A DNA stretch of 64,000 nucleotides from Bacteroidota bacterium (GCA_016183765.1 JACPEA010000013.1:186001-250000); one strand, 5' to 3'; shown: positions 28,226-36,456, counted from the stretch's first letter. Numbers and translations: made by a program. Notes: a model not told the origin generated them from the letters alone.

Positions 28226-28780
28226 ATGGCAGAAATGGATACCTCGAGTGGTGGTGGTCATAAAAAAGGCCCCGGGGTCAAGAAAGGGAAGAAGCTGTCG
28301 ACCCGAGTTGACCTGACGCCCATGGTGGACCTGGGCTTCCTACTCATCACTTTTTTTATCTTCACCACAACCATGAGCCAGGCTACAGCTATGAAGCTGA
28401 TCCTGCCCAAGGACGCGGATAAACCGGAAGATCAGAATAAGGCCAAACAGTCGGGTGTGATTACCATCCTTTTAGGAAAAGACAATAACGTCTTCTACTA
28501 TGAGGGAGAACTGGATAATTCTGCATCCAACTTTAAGTCATCTAATTTTCATGATATCCGTGAAGTGCTGATCAATAAAAAGAACAGCGTAAGGGACGTT
28601 AAAGATTTCGTAGTGATACTGAAACCTTCTGACGAGTGTACTTACAAGAACGTGGTAGATATTTTGGATGAAATGACGATCAACGTGTGTACGCGTTATG
28701 CCCTGGTTGACATCACCGATATTGAAGCACAGTTGGTGATGAGATCGGAGGCAATGGCTACGGCCGCACCGGCGAACTAA
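28226..28780 (+). CDS. exbD: ExbD/TolR-family protein, second copy
   Basis: 184 residues. RVDLTPMVDLGFLLITFFIFTTTMS gives the TM helix with the essential Asp; the periplasmic domain ends NVCTRYALVDITDIEAQLV. Two different ExbD genes in tandem are common in this phylum and suggest a heteromeric stator. Confidence 0.93.
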   Translation: MAEMDTSSGGGHKKGPGVKKGKKLSTRVDLTPMVDLGFLLITFFIFTTTMSQATAMKLILPKDADKPEDQNKAKQSGVITILLGKDNNVFYYEGELDNSASNFKSSNFHDIREVLINKKNSVRDVKDFVVILKPSDECTYKNVVDILDEMTINVCTRYALVDITDIEAQLVMRSEAMATAAPAN

Positions 28781-28824
28781 TCGTGAAATTTCATCAAAGA
28801 AACTAATTACAAAAGAACCAGATC

Positions 28825-29655
28825 ATGGAGATAAACAAAATTTTATCCGCTGATATTCTTGATATCCTTTTTGACGGACGGAATAAGGACTACGGTGCTT
28901 ATGAACTCCGCAAAACGTATAACAGGCGTATCAAGATCTCTATAGGCGGAATGGTACTGATCTGCGCACTTTTACTGGTGAGCTCGCTGGTAGCGAACTC
29001 AACCAAGAAAAAGCAGGCGGAGATTATTGTGGCCGATATGTCGCTGGAGAACGTAAGCAAGGAGGAGAAAAAGCCGGAGCCACCACCTCCGCCACCTCCG
29101 CCAAAACAGGAGCCACCCAAAGTGGAGATCACCAAATTCACTCCTCCCAAAATTGTGAAGGATGAAGAAGTGAAACCTGATGAGGAAATCAAGGAAGTGG
29201 AAAAACTGGAAGATACCAAGATCGGTACCATTAACCAGGAAGGTGCGAAAGACGAAGGTGTAGTAGCCCCTCCCGTTGAAAAAGGAACCGGCGTGGTAGA
29301 AGCCCCTAAAGTAGAAGAAGACTACGATAAGGTATTCACCGTAGTACAGATCCCCGCGGAATTCCCCGGTGGTTTGCCACAGTGGACCAAATACCTGGAG
29401 CGTAACCTGAACAGGGACCTGCCTGTTGAAAACGGCGCCCCTCCGGGAAAATATACCGTAGTGGTATCTTTTATTGTGTCCAGGGACGGAAGCATCAGTG
29501 ATGTAGCAGCGGAGAACGATCCCTGCTACGGAACCAAAGCAGAAGCGATGCGCGTAATCACCAAAGGCCCCAAATGGAAACCCGCGGTGCAGAACGGACG
29601 TAACGTTATCTACCGTCACAAACAAAGCATCACTTTCGTAGTATCAGAAGAATAA
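28825..29655 (+). CDS. tonB: TonB energy transducer, first copy
   Basis: 276 residues. The cytoplasmic N-terminus (SADILDILFDGRNKDYGAYELRK) is followed by a TM helix (about 36-58), a Pro/Glu/Lys-rich spacer with EPPPPPPPPKQEPPK, and a C-terminal TonB domain (about 190-276) ending VIYRHKQSITFVV. It spans the periplasm to drive TonB-dependent receptors. A terminator follows directly. Confidence 0.95.
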   Translation: MEINKILSADILDILFDGRNKDYGAYELRKTYNRRIKISIGGMVLICALLLVSSLVANSTKKKQAEIIVADMSLENVSKEEKKPEPPPPPPPPKQEPPKVEITKFTPPKIVKDEEVKPDEEIKEVEKLEDTKIGTINQEGAKDEGVVAPPVEKGTGVVEAPKVEEDYDKVFTVVQIPAEFPGGLPQWTKYLERNLNRDLPVENGAPPGKYTVVVSFIVSRDGSISDVAAENDPCYGTKAEAMRVITKGPKWKPAVQNGRNVIYRHKQSITFVVSEE

Positions 29656-29675
29656 TTCTGAACGACAGAAATTAT

Positions 29676-29707
29676 AAAAGCCCTGCAATTTTTTGCGGGG
29701 CTTTTTT
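29676..29707 (+). terminator. Intrinsic terminator after the first tonB
   Basis: AAAAGCCCTGCAA pairs with TTGCGGGGCTTTT (one wobble), ending in a T-run. It separates the first tonB from the second. Confidence 0.85.
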
Positions 29708-29862
29708 GTGAATCGTGAATCGTGAATCGTGAGTGGTCAGTGGTGAGTAGGGAGTGAATTGTCCATTGACAATTGCCCATTCACAAACACTCCCTACTCA
29801 CCCCCATTCACTCATCCACTCATCCACTCATTCACTCATCCCCTCATTCACTCATTGCCCCT
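29708..29862. repeat. Inverted heptamer/octamer array between tonB copies
   Basis: GTGAATC three times, GTGAGTG, GTCAGTG, GTGAGTA, GGGAGTG, then inverted AATTGCC/CATTCAC units, and finally 8-mers CATCCACT, CATTCACT, CATCCCCT. The period changes from 7 to 8 within one array. Confidence 0.85.
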
Positions 29863-29944
29863 TATGGAATTTCTGCAAAATTTACTCGTCGTTTTGGGGT
29901 GTGGATTTTTTGTTGTGGGGGAATCATAGTAGAAACTTACTACT

Positions 29945-30754
29945 ATGGAAAAGTCACAGATCCTCTCCGCAGATATCCTGGACATCCTGTTCGATGGAAG
30001 GAATAAAATGTACGGCGCGTATGCATTACGCAAGACCTACCAGCAACGAATGCTCTTTGCTTTGTCGGCAATGCTGTTGCTTTGTTTATTGGTCGTAGCC
30101 GGTTCCCTTCTGGCCAATGGTAAAAAGAACAGGGCACCCGCAGAACTGGTGACCGTGGTGGAACTCGAAAACTTCAAACCCGAAGAACCCAAACCCATCC
30201 CCAAACAGGAACCACTCAAAGTGGAAATGGCCAAAGTAACCCCACCCAGGATCGTGGCCGATGACCAGGTAAAAGCAGAAGACGAAGTAAAAGAGATCGA
30301 TCAACTGGAGAATACCCGCATCGGCACCATCAACCAGGAAGGCCCCAAAGACGAAGGTGTAGTGGCCCCTCCCGTTGAAAAGACCACGGGCGTGGTGGAA
30401 AACTTCAGGGAAACGGATGAGATGGACAAAGTATTTGCTTCGGTACAGATAGAAGCCCAGTTCCTGGGCGGTATTGCCGCCTGGCGCAAATACCTGGAAA
30501 GAAACCTGAATCAGGATATAGCTGCCCAGAATGGGGCTCCCCCGGCCGATTATTCGGTACTGGTATCCTTCATCGTTGACCGGGAAGGCAATATCAGCGA
30601 TGTGCGGGCCGAGAACGATCCCGGCTACGGCACCCGCGCCGAAGCCATCCGCGTCATCCAGAAAAGTCCCCGCTGGACGCCTGCAGTGCAGAATGGCCGC
30701 CATGTGATCTACCGGCAGAAGCAGAAGATCACGTTCAGGGTGGAAGAACAATGA
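29945..30754 (+). CDS. TonB energy transducer, second copy
   Basis: 269 residues, a close paralogue of the preceding TonB. They share SADILDILFDGRNK, the TM helix position, TIGTINQEG-type and KDEGVVAPPVEK segments, and the C-terminal domain AVQNGRHVIYRQKQKITF. The spacer is shorter and less proline-rich. It probably arose by tandem duplication, with the repeat array lying between the copies. Its stop codon overlaps the first unit of the next array. Confidence 0.93.
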   Translation: MEKSQILSADILDILFDGRNKMYGAYALRKTYQQRMLFALSAMLLLCLLVVAGSLLANGKKNRAPAELVTVVELENFKPEEPKPIPKQEPLKVEMAKVTPPRIVADDQVKAEDEVKEIDQLENTRIGTINQEGPKDEGVVAPPVEKTTGVVENFRETDEMDKVFASVQIEAQFLGGIAAWRKYLERNLNQDIAAQNGAPPADYSVLVSFIVDREGNISDVRAENDPGYGTRAEAIRVIQKSPRWTPAVQNGRHVIYRQKQKITFRVEEQ

Positions 30755-30842
30755 GTGAATGAGTGGATGAGTGGATGAGTGGATGAGTGAATGTTTTGAT
30801 TCTGTTTCACATTCACTCATCCACTCATCCACTCATTCTATC
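30751..30842. repeat. Inverted 8-nt periodic array before mnmE
   Basis: Left arm: ATGAGTGA, then ATGAGTGG three times, then ATGAGTGA. Right arm: ATTCACTC, ATCCACTC twice, ATTC. The two arms are complementary around a loop of about 20 bases. Confidence 0.85.
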
Positions 30843-30866
30843 ATTCTCAATTCCCCTTCATTGTTC

Positions 30867-30874
30867 TATTTTTG
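30867..30874 (+). promoter_or_regulatory. -7 promoter box of mnmE
   Basis: TATTTTTG lies 17 bases before the chosen mnmE ATG, supporting the start at 30892 over an earlier in-frame start in the repeat array. Confidence 0.55.
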
Positions 30875-30891
30875 CCTGTAAAGCAGACACT

Positions 30892-32274
30892 ATGAGTACG
30901 CACTTGCGGGGTTGGGATGATACGATCGTGGCGTTGGCCACGCCGCCGGGGGTGGGGGCCATTGGGGTGATACGGGTGAGCGGTAAAGAGACCTTCCGGG
31001 TGCTGGATGAGATGTTCCCCTCCAAAGACCTGTTCAAACAACAGTCGCATACCATACAGGTGGGTCTGTTGCAACACCAGGGACAATTGCTGGATGAAGT
31101 GGTGCTGTCTTTGTTCAAAGGGCCCAGGTCGTATACGGGCGAAGACGTGATCGAGATCAGCTGCCATGGTTCGCCTTTTATACAGGAGAACATCATTCGC
31201 GCCATTACCAGTAAGGGCGTGCGCCTGGCCAAACCGGGTGAGTTCACCCAGCGGGCCTTCCTCAACGGTAAACTGGACCTTACCCAGGCCGAAGCCGTGG
31301 CCGACCTGATCGCCAGTAATACGGAAGCCAGTCGCAGGGCCGCTTTGCACAGTATGCGCGGGGGCTTTTCCTCAGACCTGCAGCAACTGCGTGAGCAGCT
31401 GATCCGCTTTTCGGCCATGATAGAACTGGAACTCGATTTTTCGCAGGAAGATGTGGCGTTTGCCGACAGGGACGCATTGCAGACCCTGGTAAACCAGCTG
31501 GCCCTGTCCACACACCAGCTCATCGGTTCCTTTCAGCTGGGTAATGTGATCAAGAACGGGGTGCAGGTGGCCATTATCGGTAAACCCAATGCAGGTAAAT
31601 CCACCTTACTCAATACCCTACTGAACGAGAACCGCGCCATCGTGAGCGATATTGCCGGCACCACGCGCGATACCATTGAAGAGATCCTCAACATCAAGGG
31701 CATCCTGTTTCGGCTCATCGATACGGCCGGCATACGCGAACATACCCACGATGTGATCGAAAGCATCGGCGTGGAGAAGAGCCTCGAAAAAATGCGCTCA
31801 GCCAATATCGTACTGTACCTGTTCGACGTGAATGAGATCACCGAAGCAGACCTGCAGCAGGTGGTGAACACATTTGAGAAAGAACAGATCCGCTACCTGC
31901 TGGTGGGCAATAAGGTGGACGGACAAAACGCAGCGGCGCAACAGCGTTTTGCCGCTTTTACGGACACGGTATTCATCTCTGCCAAAGAACATACGCATAT
32001 CGAGCACCTGAAAGAGGCCCTGGTCAGCAAAGCCATTGATGGTGATATCTATGCCGAGTCCACCATCGTTACCAATGCCCGCCACTACGAGGCTTTACAG
32101 CATCTGGCCAAAGCACTGGCCGATGTACAGCGCGGACTGGAAGAGAAAGTGCCCGGCGACCTGCTGGCCATCGATATCCGCCAGTGCCTGCATTACCTGG
32201 GCACCATCACCGGCCAGATCACCAATGAGGACCAGCTGGACTATATCTTTTCGAAGTTCTGTATCGGGAAGTAA
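30892..32274 (+). CDS. mnmE: tRNA modification GTPase MnmE
   Basis: 460 residues from the ATG at 30892. An open frame reaches 30787 but only through repeat DNA. With MnmG it modifies the wobble uridine of certain tRNAs. The N-terminal DDTIVALATPPGVGAIGVIRVSG binds formyl-THF; the GTPase domain shows GKPNAGKST (P-loop), DIAGTTRDTIEE, DTAGI and NKVD; and the protein ends with the hallmark FCIGK. The last codons are the target of an integrated island: the same bases recur at 35609. Confidence 0.97.
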   Translation: MSTHLRGWDDTIVALATPPGVGAIGVIRVSGKETFRVLDEMFPSKDLFKQQSHTIQVGLLQHQGQLLDEVVLSLFKGPRSYTGEDVIEISCHGSPFIQENIIRAITSKGVRLAKPGEFTQRAFLNGKLDLTQAEAVADLIASNTEASRRAALHSMRGGFSSDLQQLREQLIRFSAMIELELDFSQEDVAFADRDALQTLVNQLALSTHQLIGSFQLGNVIKNGVQVAIIGKPNAGKSTLLNTLLNENRAIVSDIAGTTRDTIEEILNIKGILFRLIDTAGIREHTHDVIESIGVEKSLEKMRSANIVLYLFDVNEITEADLQQVVNTFEKEQIRYLLVGNKVDGQNAAAQQRFAAFTDTVFISAKEHTHIEHLKEALVSKAIDGDIYAESTIVTNARHYEALQHLAKALADVQRGLEEKVPGDLLAIDIRQCLHYLGTITGQITNEDQLDYIFSKFCIGK

Positions 32275-32437
32275 GCAGCGTACGATCTATACGCGTTCTA
32301 TACAGTTTACATTGATTATCAGCAGGTTTCATTTGCCTTTCCTTGCCTTTTCCTGCCTTTAGTAGCCAGATCTTAGGGACTATTCTGTTACTACTTTTTT
32401 ATTGTACCTGATTTGGGAAGTGAGGGATGAATTATGG
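32256..32437. repeat. 182-bp direct repeat, copy 1 (putative att site in mnmE)
   Basis: Begins with the last codons of mnmE (TTCTGTATCGGGAAGTAA at 32257-32274) and runs to 32437. Copy 2 at 35609-35790 has the same length and about 13 differences by eye, nearly all in the first half; the last 90 or so bases are identical. The 3' end of mnmE/trmE is an established integration site (for example for SGI1). Confidence 0.9.
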
Positions 32438-32574
32438 GAAACAATGATACAGTATGATACACAATGATGCAGTAGTTAACAGGTGATTGGTTGCATTATT
32501 GCTGTTTTGCAATGATAGATATTGATATTTTGTATATTTATTAATATAGAAAATATATAAAAATTAATTCGTCA

Positions 32575-33318
32575 ATGGCTTACGAAAAAAGAGTTGTTGC
32601 TTTTATTGACATTTTAGGATTTAAGAATTCAATTGAAAAAAGCAATTTAGATGAAGATGAATTTGAAAGAATTTTACAAACACTAACTGAGCTGAAGCAA
32701 TTTTTCATTACTCCAAAAAGTGATTATAGAATTCAAACTGAAAGAGAAATGAATATTGATACTCAAATTATTCAGATTTCTGACAGCTTAGTTATTTCAA
32801 GACTTGTTGAAGAACAGGGTGGAATTTATCATATGCTTACAGATTGCGCGTTTGCGATTCATCTATTAATCGAAAAGGGATTTTTATGCCGGGGAGCAAT
32901 CAAAGTAGGAAATATGTATCATAAAGACACAATCCTTTTTGGGGAAGCCTATATTAAAGCTTACTTAGCTGAATCAGAGGAACATTTGCCTATAATAAAA
33001 TTTGAAAAAGATCTCTTTGAAATCGTTAAACAATTTCCTACCCCTGCAAATGAAGGATTTGCAGACTGGGAGATTTCGTTTATTGAAAAAAATTGTAAGC
33101 AACTAATGACAGGCATTTATTACTTAGATTATTTTACTGATTATGATGATAGAGTTGGTGGCGGAGCAGGAACAGCATCTGTACATTATTCAATGTTGCG
33201 AGACATAATAAGTAAAGGTCTTCAAATGAAAAGTAACTCCAGTGTTTATGAAAAATATAGATGGGCTGCTGATCAATTTAATAAAACAGCCAAACAGTAT
33301 AATCTTCAATGTATATAA
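32575..33318 (+). CDS. Class III nucleotide-cyclase-like protein
   Basis: 247 residues, AT-rich unlike the chromosome around it. The start AFIDILGFKN resembles the first metal-binding Asp strand of class III cyclases (F-x-D-I-x-G-F), and IQISDSLVIS resembles the second Asp strand. CRGAIKVGNMYH, then FGEAYIKAYLAESEEHLP, fits the end of that fold. No N-terminal sensor or membrane segment is seen. Related stand-alone cyclase-like proteins occur in bacterial defence (Pycsar). The assignment is by pattern only and the catalytic status is unknown. A nuclease-like gene follows in the same orientation. Confidence 0.6.
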   Translation: MAYEKRVVAFIDILGFKNSIEKSNLDEDEFERILQTLTELKQFFITPKSDYRIQTEREMNIDTQIIQISDSLVISRLVEEQGGIYHMLTDCAFAIHLLIEKGFLCRGAIKVGNMYHKDTILFGEAYIKAYLAESEEHLPIIKFEKDLFEIVKQFPTPANEGFADWEISFIEKNCKQLMTGIYYLDYFTDYDDRVGGGAGTASVHYSMLRDIISKGLQMKSNSSVYEKYRWAADQFNKTAKQYNLQCI

Positions 33319-33381
33319 AAAAATTCAATCAGTATTAAGTATAGTAAGAGTTAGAATATAGAATTTGGTGACCAAAAATGT

Positions 33382-34299
33382 TTGAGTAAACCATTGAGTA
33401 ACGTAAAAAAAATATCGCCACAGGCAATCTTAGCTTTAAAAGATGCTTTATCAGTGATCTTCTGGAAAAAAGAAGACTTACAGGATTTTGTTAAACTGAC
33501 TATTTCGAATAATGCGATTGTTGGAACAATAAATTGGAATGGAACAAAGCGAGAAGCTGTTAAAGAACTTATTGAACGAATGACAAATAGGCTTGATATT
33601 TACCAAGATGATTTAATGAGTCTGTTTATAGGGGTTACAGATTTCGAAGATTTTCGTAATCTCGATTTTTGGGATGAAGATGGGACAAAGAAAAAGAATG
33701 CGAGAGAAGCTGTTGCAGGATTAAGGAGCTATACAAAAGGGTATATTCAACAAACTAAAGAGCAAGAAGATGCCCAAAAAAGAAAACGAGAAACAGAAAA
33801 AAAAATAATAGCGAGTAAGTCATTGAATAATGAATTAAATGAGTTGAAGCGTAGGTTTAATTTGCTAGCTACAACCACTGATTTACAAAAACGCGGATTT
33901 GAATTAGAAAAGTTTCTATATGATTTATTTTTGCTTTATGAATTAGAGCCAAAAGGTTCTTTCAAAAACTATGGCGAACAAATTGACGGGGCATTTACAT
34001 TCCAAGGAAATGATTATCTCCTTGAAGCGAAGTGGAAAAGACAAGTTGATCGTGGGGATCTCGCAAGCTTTTGTTATAAGGTAGAAACAAAGTTTAAGAC
34101 TGCTGTAGGATTATTAGTTACAATTGACGGTGTAACTAGTGAGGCTATTTCACCTGATTTTAAATCTATAATAATTATGGATGGATTTGATTTAACTACT
34201 GTCTTGGAAGGACGAGTTAGCTTAACTGATTTACTATTTAGGAAACGAAGAAAAGCTATTGAGACGGGCAATATATATTTAAACTTTCACCAACTTTAA
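33382..34299 (+). CDS. PD-(D/E)XK nuclease-like protein with N-terminal accessory domain
   Basis: 305 residues from a TTG at 33382. No in-frame ATG exists between the upstream stop at 33352 and this point; ATG 33378 is out of frame and stops at once. Residues 5-130 form a helical domain (QAILALKDALSVIFWKKEDLQDFVK) seen in front of restriction-endonuclease domains. A charged coiled-coil-like linker (130-165) leads to the nuclease: GFELEKFLYDLF, then IDGAFTFQGNDYLLEAKWK with the D...ExK triad, then FKTAVGLLVTIDGV. This is Mrr-like. No modification methylase is nearby, so defence without self-methylation is a reasonable inference. Confidence 0.7.
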   Translation: MSKPLSNVKKISPQAILALKDALSVIFWKKEDLQDFVKLTISNNAIVGTINWNGTKREAVKELIERMTNRLDIYQDDLMSLFIGVTDFEDFRNLDFWDEDGTKKKNAREAVAGLRSYTKGYIQQTKEQEDAQKRKRETEKKIIASKSLNNELNELKRRFNLLATTTDLQKRGFELEKFLYDLFLLYELEPKGSFKNYGEQIDGAFTFQGNDYLLEAKWKRQVDRGDLASFCYKVETKFKTAVGLLVTIDGVTSEAISPDFKSIIIMDGFDLTTVLEGRVSLTDLLFRKRRKAIETGNIYLNFHQL

Positions 34300-34322
34300 T
34301 TTAAAAGTTTGATGGATATTTT

Positions 34323-34802
34323 ATGACAACAACTACTATACTATCCATTTGGGGTGCTTTATTATCTACAGTTTTATTTTTTTTCAAAATTTTAGAAGTA
34401 ACAAAGAATTCTTTTCGTCGAATAAGAGTGCAATTTTACTCCGATGAATATAATAAGATAAATATATTTACAATTGTAAATTATTCATCTCGTCCGGTGA
34501 ATATTTCTTATTACGAAGCTTTCTTTGCGCATACAAAAGGATCCAATGATAAACTTTATATCAATTTTGGTATTGATGGGGAATTGATGAATGTTCATAT
34601 CAAACCACACGAAAAATGTGATTTAAGTTTGCAAGATTCTCATTATTTTAATCCTTATTCTGATAAGTTTTCGGGAATGCATCTCTTTATGAAAATATTT
34701 GAAACCGGTACACGAAAGGCAAAGTGGCCAAGTTCACAGAGTTGGGCACACTTTCGGGCATACGTGAACACAATAAAGTGCACTATTACTCAGATTACTT
34801 GA
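34323..34802 (+). CDS. Membrane-anchored protein, C-terminus probably a junction
   Basis: 159 residues. A single N-terminal TM helix (about 5-24) is followed by a beta-rich domain (RVQFYSDEYNKINIFTIVNYSSRPVNISYYEAFF). The last 30 residues look like read-out-of-frame sequence, because another frame over 34716-34900 encodes the clear end of an unrelated protein. The true gene probably breaks near 34715. Could act as the membrane partner of the two genes before it, but nothing proves this. Confidence 0.5.
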   Translation: MTTTTILSIWGALLSTVLFFFKILEVTKNSFRRIRVQFYSDEYNKINIFTIVNYSSRPVNISYYEAFFAHTKGSNDKLYINFGIDGELMNVHIKPHEKCDLSLQDSHYFNPYSDKFSGMHLFMKIFETGTRKAKWPSSQSWAHFRAYVNTIKCTITQIT

Positions 34803-34900
34803 AAAAGTGCACAGAATTGTCCAACGCAAACGGATACAAACCAGATCAACTTGAACTTTTCCTGTTCATGTTTGGAAATAATCTGAAACAATCGTTGTGA
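34716..34900 (+). pseudogene. C-terminal fragment of an unrelated protein
   Basis: In the +2-shifted frame the DNA reads KVAKFTELGTLSGIREHNK, then VHYYSDYLKKCTELSNANG, then YKPDQLELFLFMFGNNLK to a TGA at 34898. This is a plausible protein C-terminus with no start of its own, overlapping the tail of the 34323 frame. It marks a deletion junction inside the island. Confidence 0.5.
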
Positions 34901-34942
34901 ACAACAAAATCGGCCTGATTTTCAGTAAATCAAAAAGTAAAT

Positions 34943-35182
34943 ATGGCAAATTGTTACTTATGCGGCGACAGAAATGCTAATTATCGGAGAACCGTGAGTA
35001 CCGGCACTTCATATGGAATTTACACGGGAAGGCGCTCTACATCAAGTAGTACGCGAGTCTATTTTGGATTAAGAAGTGTGTGTGAGGAATGCGCATCAAA
35101 AATCGATCTTGGTAGGGCAAGAATGAGAATGACAGGTGCAATCATTTTGGCAATTATATTACTCACAATCTTAGCCTGGTAA
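34943..35182 (+). CDS. Small zinc-ribbon-like membrane protein
   Basis: 79 residues. CYLCGD at the N-terminus and CEECASK near residue 47 give two CxxC pairs, enough for one zinc ribbon; a Thr/Ser-rich stretch lies between. One TM helix closes the protein (MTGAIILAIILLTILAW). The next gene starts 4 bases on. Confidence 0.55.
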   Translation: MANCYLCGDRNANYRRTVSTGTSYGIYTGRRSTSSSTRVYFGLRSVCEECASKIDLGRARMRMTGAIILAIILLTILAW

Positions 35183-35186
35183 TGAT

Positions 35187-35555
35187 ATGACAACAGATGA
35201 GCGTTGGTTACGAGCTAAATCATTAAGAAAATCAGCTAATGTAATTTACATTATCAATCTTTTGATTTTGATATCTATTTTTCTCTTGAAATGTACTCAT
35301 TCCGAAAAGGAGCTACATACAGTTAAGTTTGTTTCAAATGCTTCTGTAATTGGTGCAAGTGTAAACATTCGTGAACAACCTTCTTTGTCTGGAGGTATTC
35401 TAATGTCGGCTACAAATGGCAGCAGGATCTTTGTTATTGATTCTTCAAGTAATTCAGGTGTCGTAAAAGGCAAACTCGGATTTTGGTATAAAGTAAGGCT
35501 GCAAAATGGAACCGAAGGCTTTATTTGGAGTGCTGCAGTAAAACGAGATGATTAG
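35187..35555 (+). CDS. Small membrane protein with SH3-like domain
   Basis: 122 residues. One TM helix (about 18-36), then a bacterial SH3-type fold: ASVIGASVNIREQPSLSGGIL, FVIDSSSN, WYKVRLQNGTEGFIWSAAV. Such domains bind cell-wall peptides or proteins. Paired with the preceding zinc-ribbon gene. Confidence 0.65.
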   Translation: MTTDERWLRAKSLRKSANVIYIINLLILISIFLLKCTHSEKELHTVKFVSNASVIGASVNIREQPSLSGGILMSATNGSRIFVIDSSSNSGVVKGKLGFWYKVRLQNGTEGFIWSAAVKRDD

Positions 35556-35608
35556 ATACTATTCCGTCACTAATTTCTCTGAAACCCCCTAAAAGCAGCC
35601 CTCGTTAT

Positions 35609-35790
35609 GTTCTGTATCGGGAAATAAACAGCGTACGATTCATCCACGTTTTACAGTGTTTACATTGATTATCAGCAGATTTCATTTGCCTTTCTTAGCC
35701 TTTTCCTGCCTTTAGTAGCCAGATCTTAGGGACTATTCTGTTACTACTTTTTTATTGTACCTGATTTGGGAAGTGAGGGATGAATTATGG
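35609..35790. repeat. 182-bp direct repeat, copy 2
   Basis: Starts TTCTGTATCGGGAAATAA (35610-35627), a copy of the mnmE end, although no mnmE sequence precedes it. It ends at 35790, where copy 1 and copy 2 stop matching and the next gene fragment begins. Confidence 0.9.
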
Positions 35791-36456
35791 TGTCAGTCGA
35801 GCTTTACGTTTCATGGACAGCTTCATTAAGATATTACGTCTACGAGGACATAATATTGATCTTGATTCACAAGGTACATACGCTGTCGTTGACCAAGAAA
35901 GAATTAAAGTTGTATTCCGTGAAAGTGCAAGAGGGTTTCGGTCAAAAAGTATAATTGGGATTACTCTGAATTACATGCTACGGGCGTTCTATCTTTCAAA
36001 GCGGAGGGCTATCATCATGGTGAATGGGTCGACGGTAACAAAACGCTTGAAGAACAGATTCCAGCCATGATTGCAAAAATGGAGGTAAGTGTGAAAGAGT
36101 TGCATGCATTTTGGGAAGAAAGTCGTGTGCGTATGGAACAAAGGGAAGAAGAAAAACGAAAAGAGAGAGAAATTGAAGAGCGAAGACAGAAGGAGTTACT
36201 AGACTTTCGAACACTTTTAAATGAAGCGCACCGTTGGCATAATGCTCAGGTTCTACGGTCCTATTTGGACGCTGTGGGTCAGAAGATGGCTACCGATAAT
36301 GCAAAGATGGAAGAATTGGATCGATGGCTTTCTTGGGCTAGGTAGAAAGCCGACTGGTATGATCCGACAATCGAGGCCTCAGATGAGCTATTGGCCAATG
36401 TAGACAAGGCAACCTTAGAAGAAAAGCTGACTAGGCCGGTTTTGAGCATGTTCTAA
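35780..36456 (+). pseudogene. Decayed protein of about 220 residues, frameshift plus nonsense
   Basis: The first frame gives MNYGVSRALRFMDSFIKILR through VVFRE. A missing A near 35920 shifts the frame, and the protein continues as KCKRVSVKKYNWDYSELHA, EEQIPAMIAKMEV, a long charged coiled coil (about 36085-36200) and LDRWLSWAR. A TAG at 36343 interrupts what should be E, after which KADWYDPTIEASDELL runs on to 36456. I recognise this coiled-coil protein type from mobile DNA but can assign no function. The N-terminus is fused to the end of direct repeat 2. Confidence 0.7.

Noticed and set aside
30787..30891. A longer N-terminus for MnmE
   Set aside because: The extra part is translated repeat DNA; the ATG at 30892 follows a promoter box and begins just before the conserved DDTIVALATPPG.
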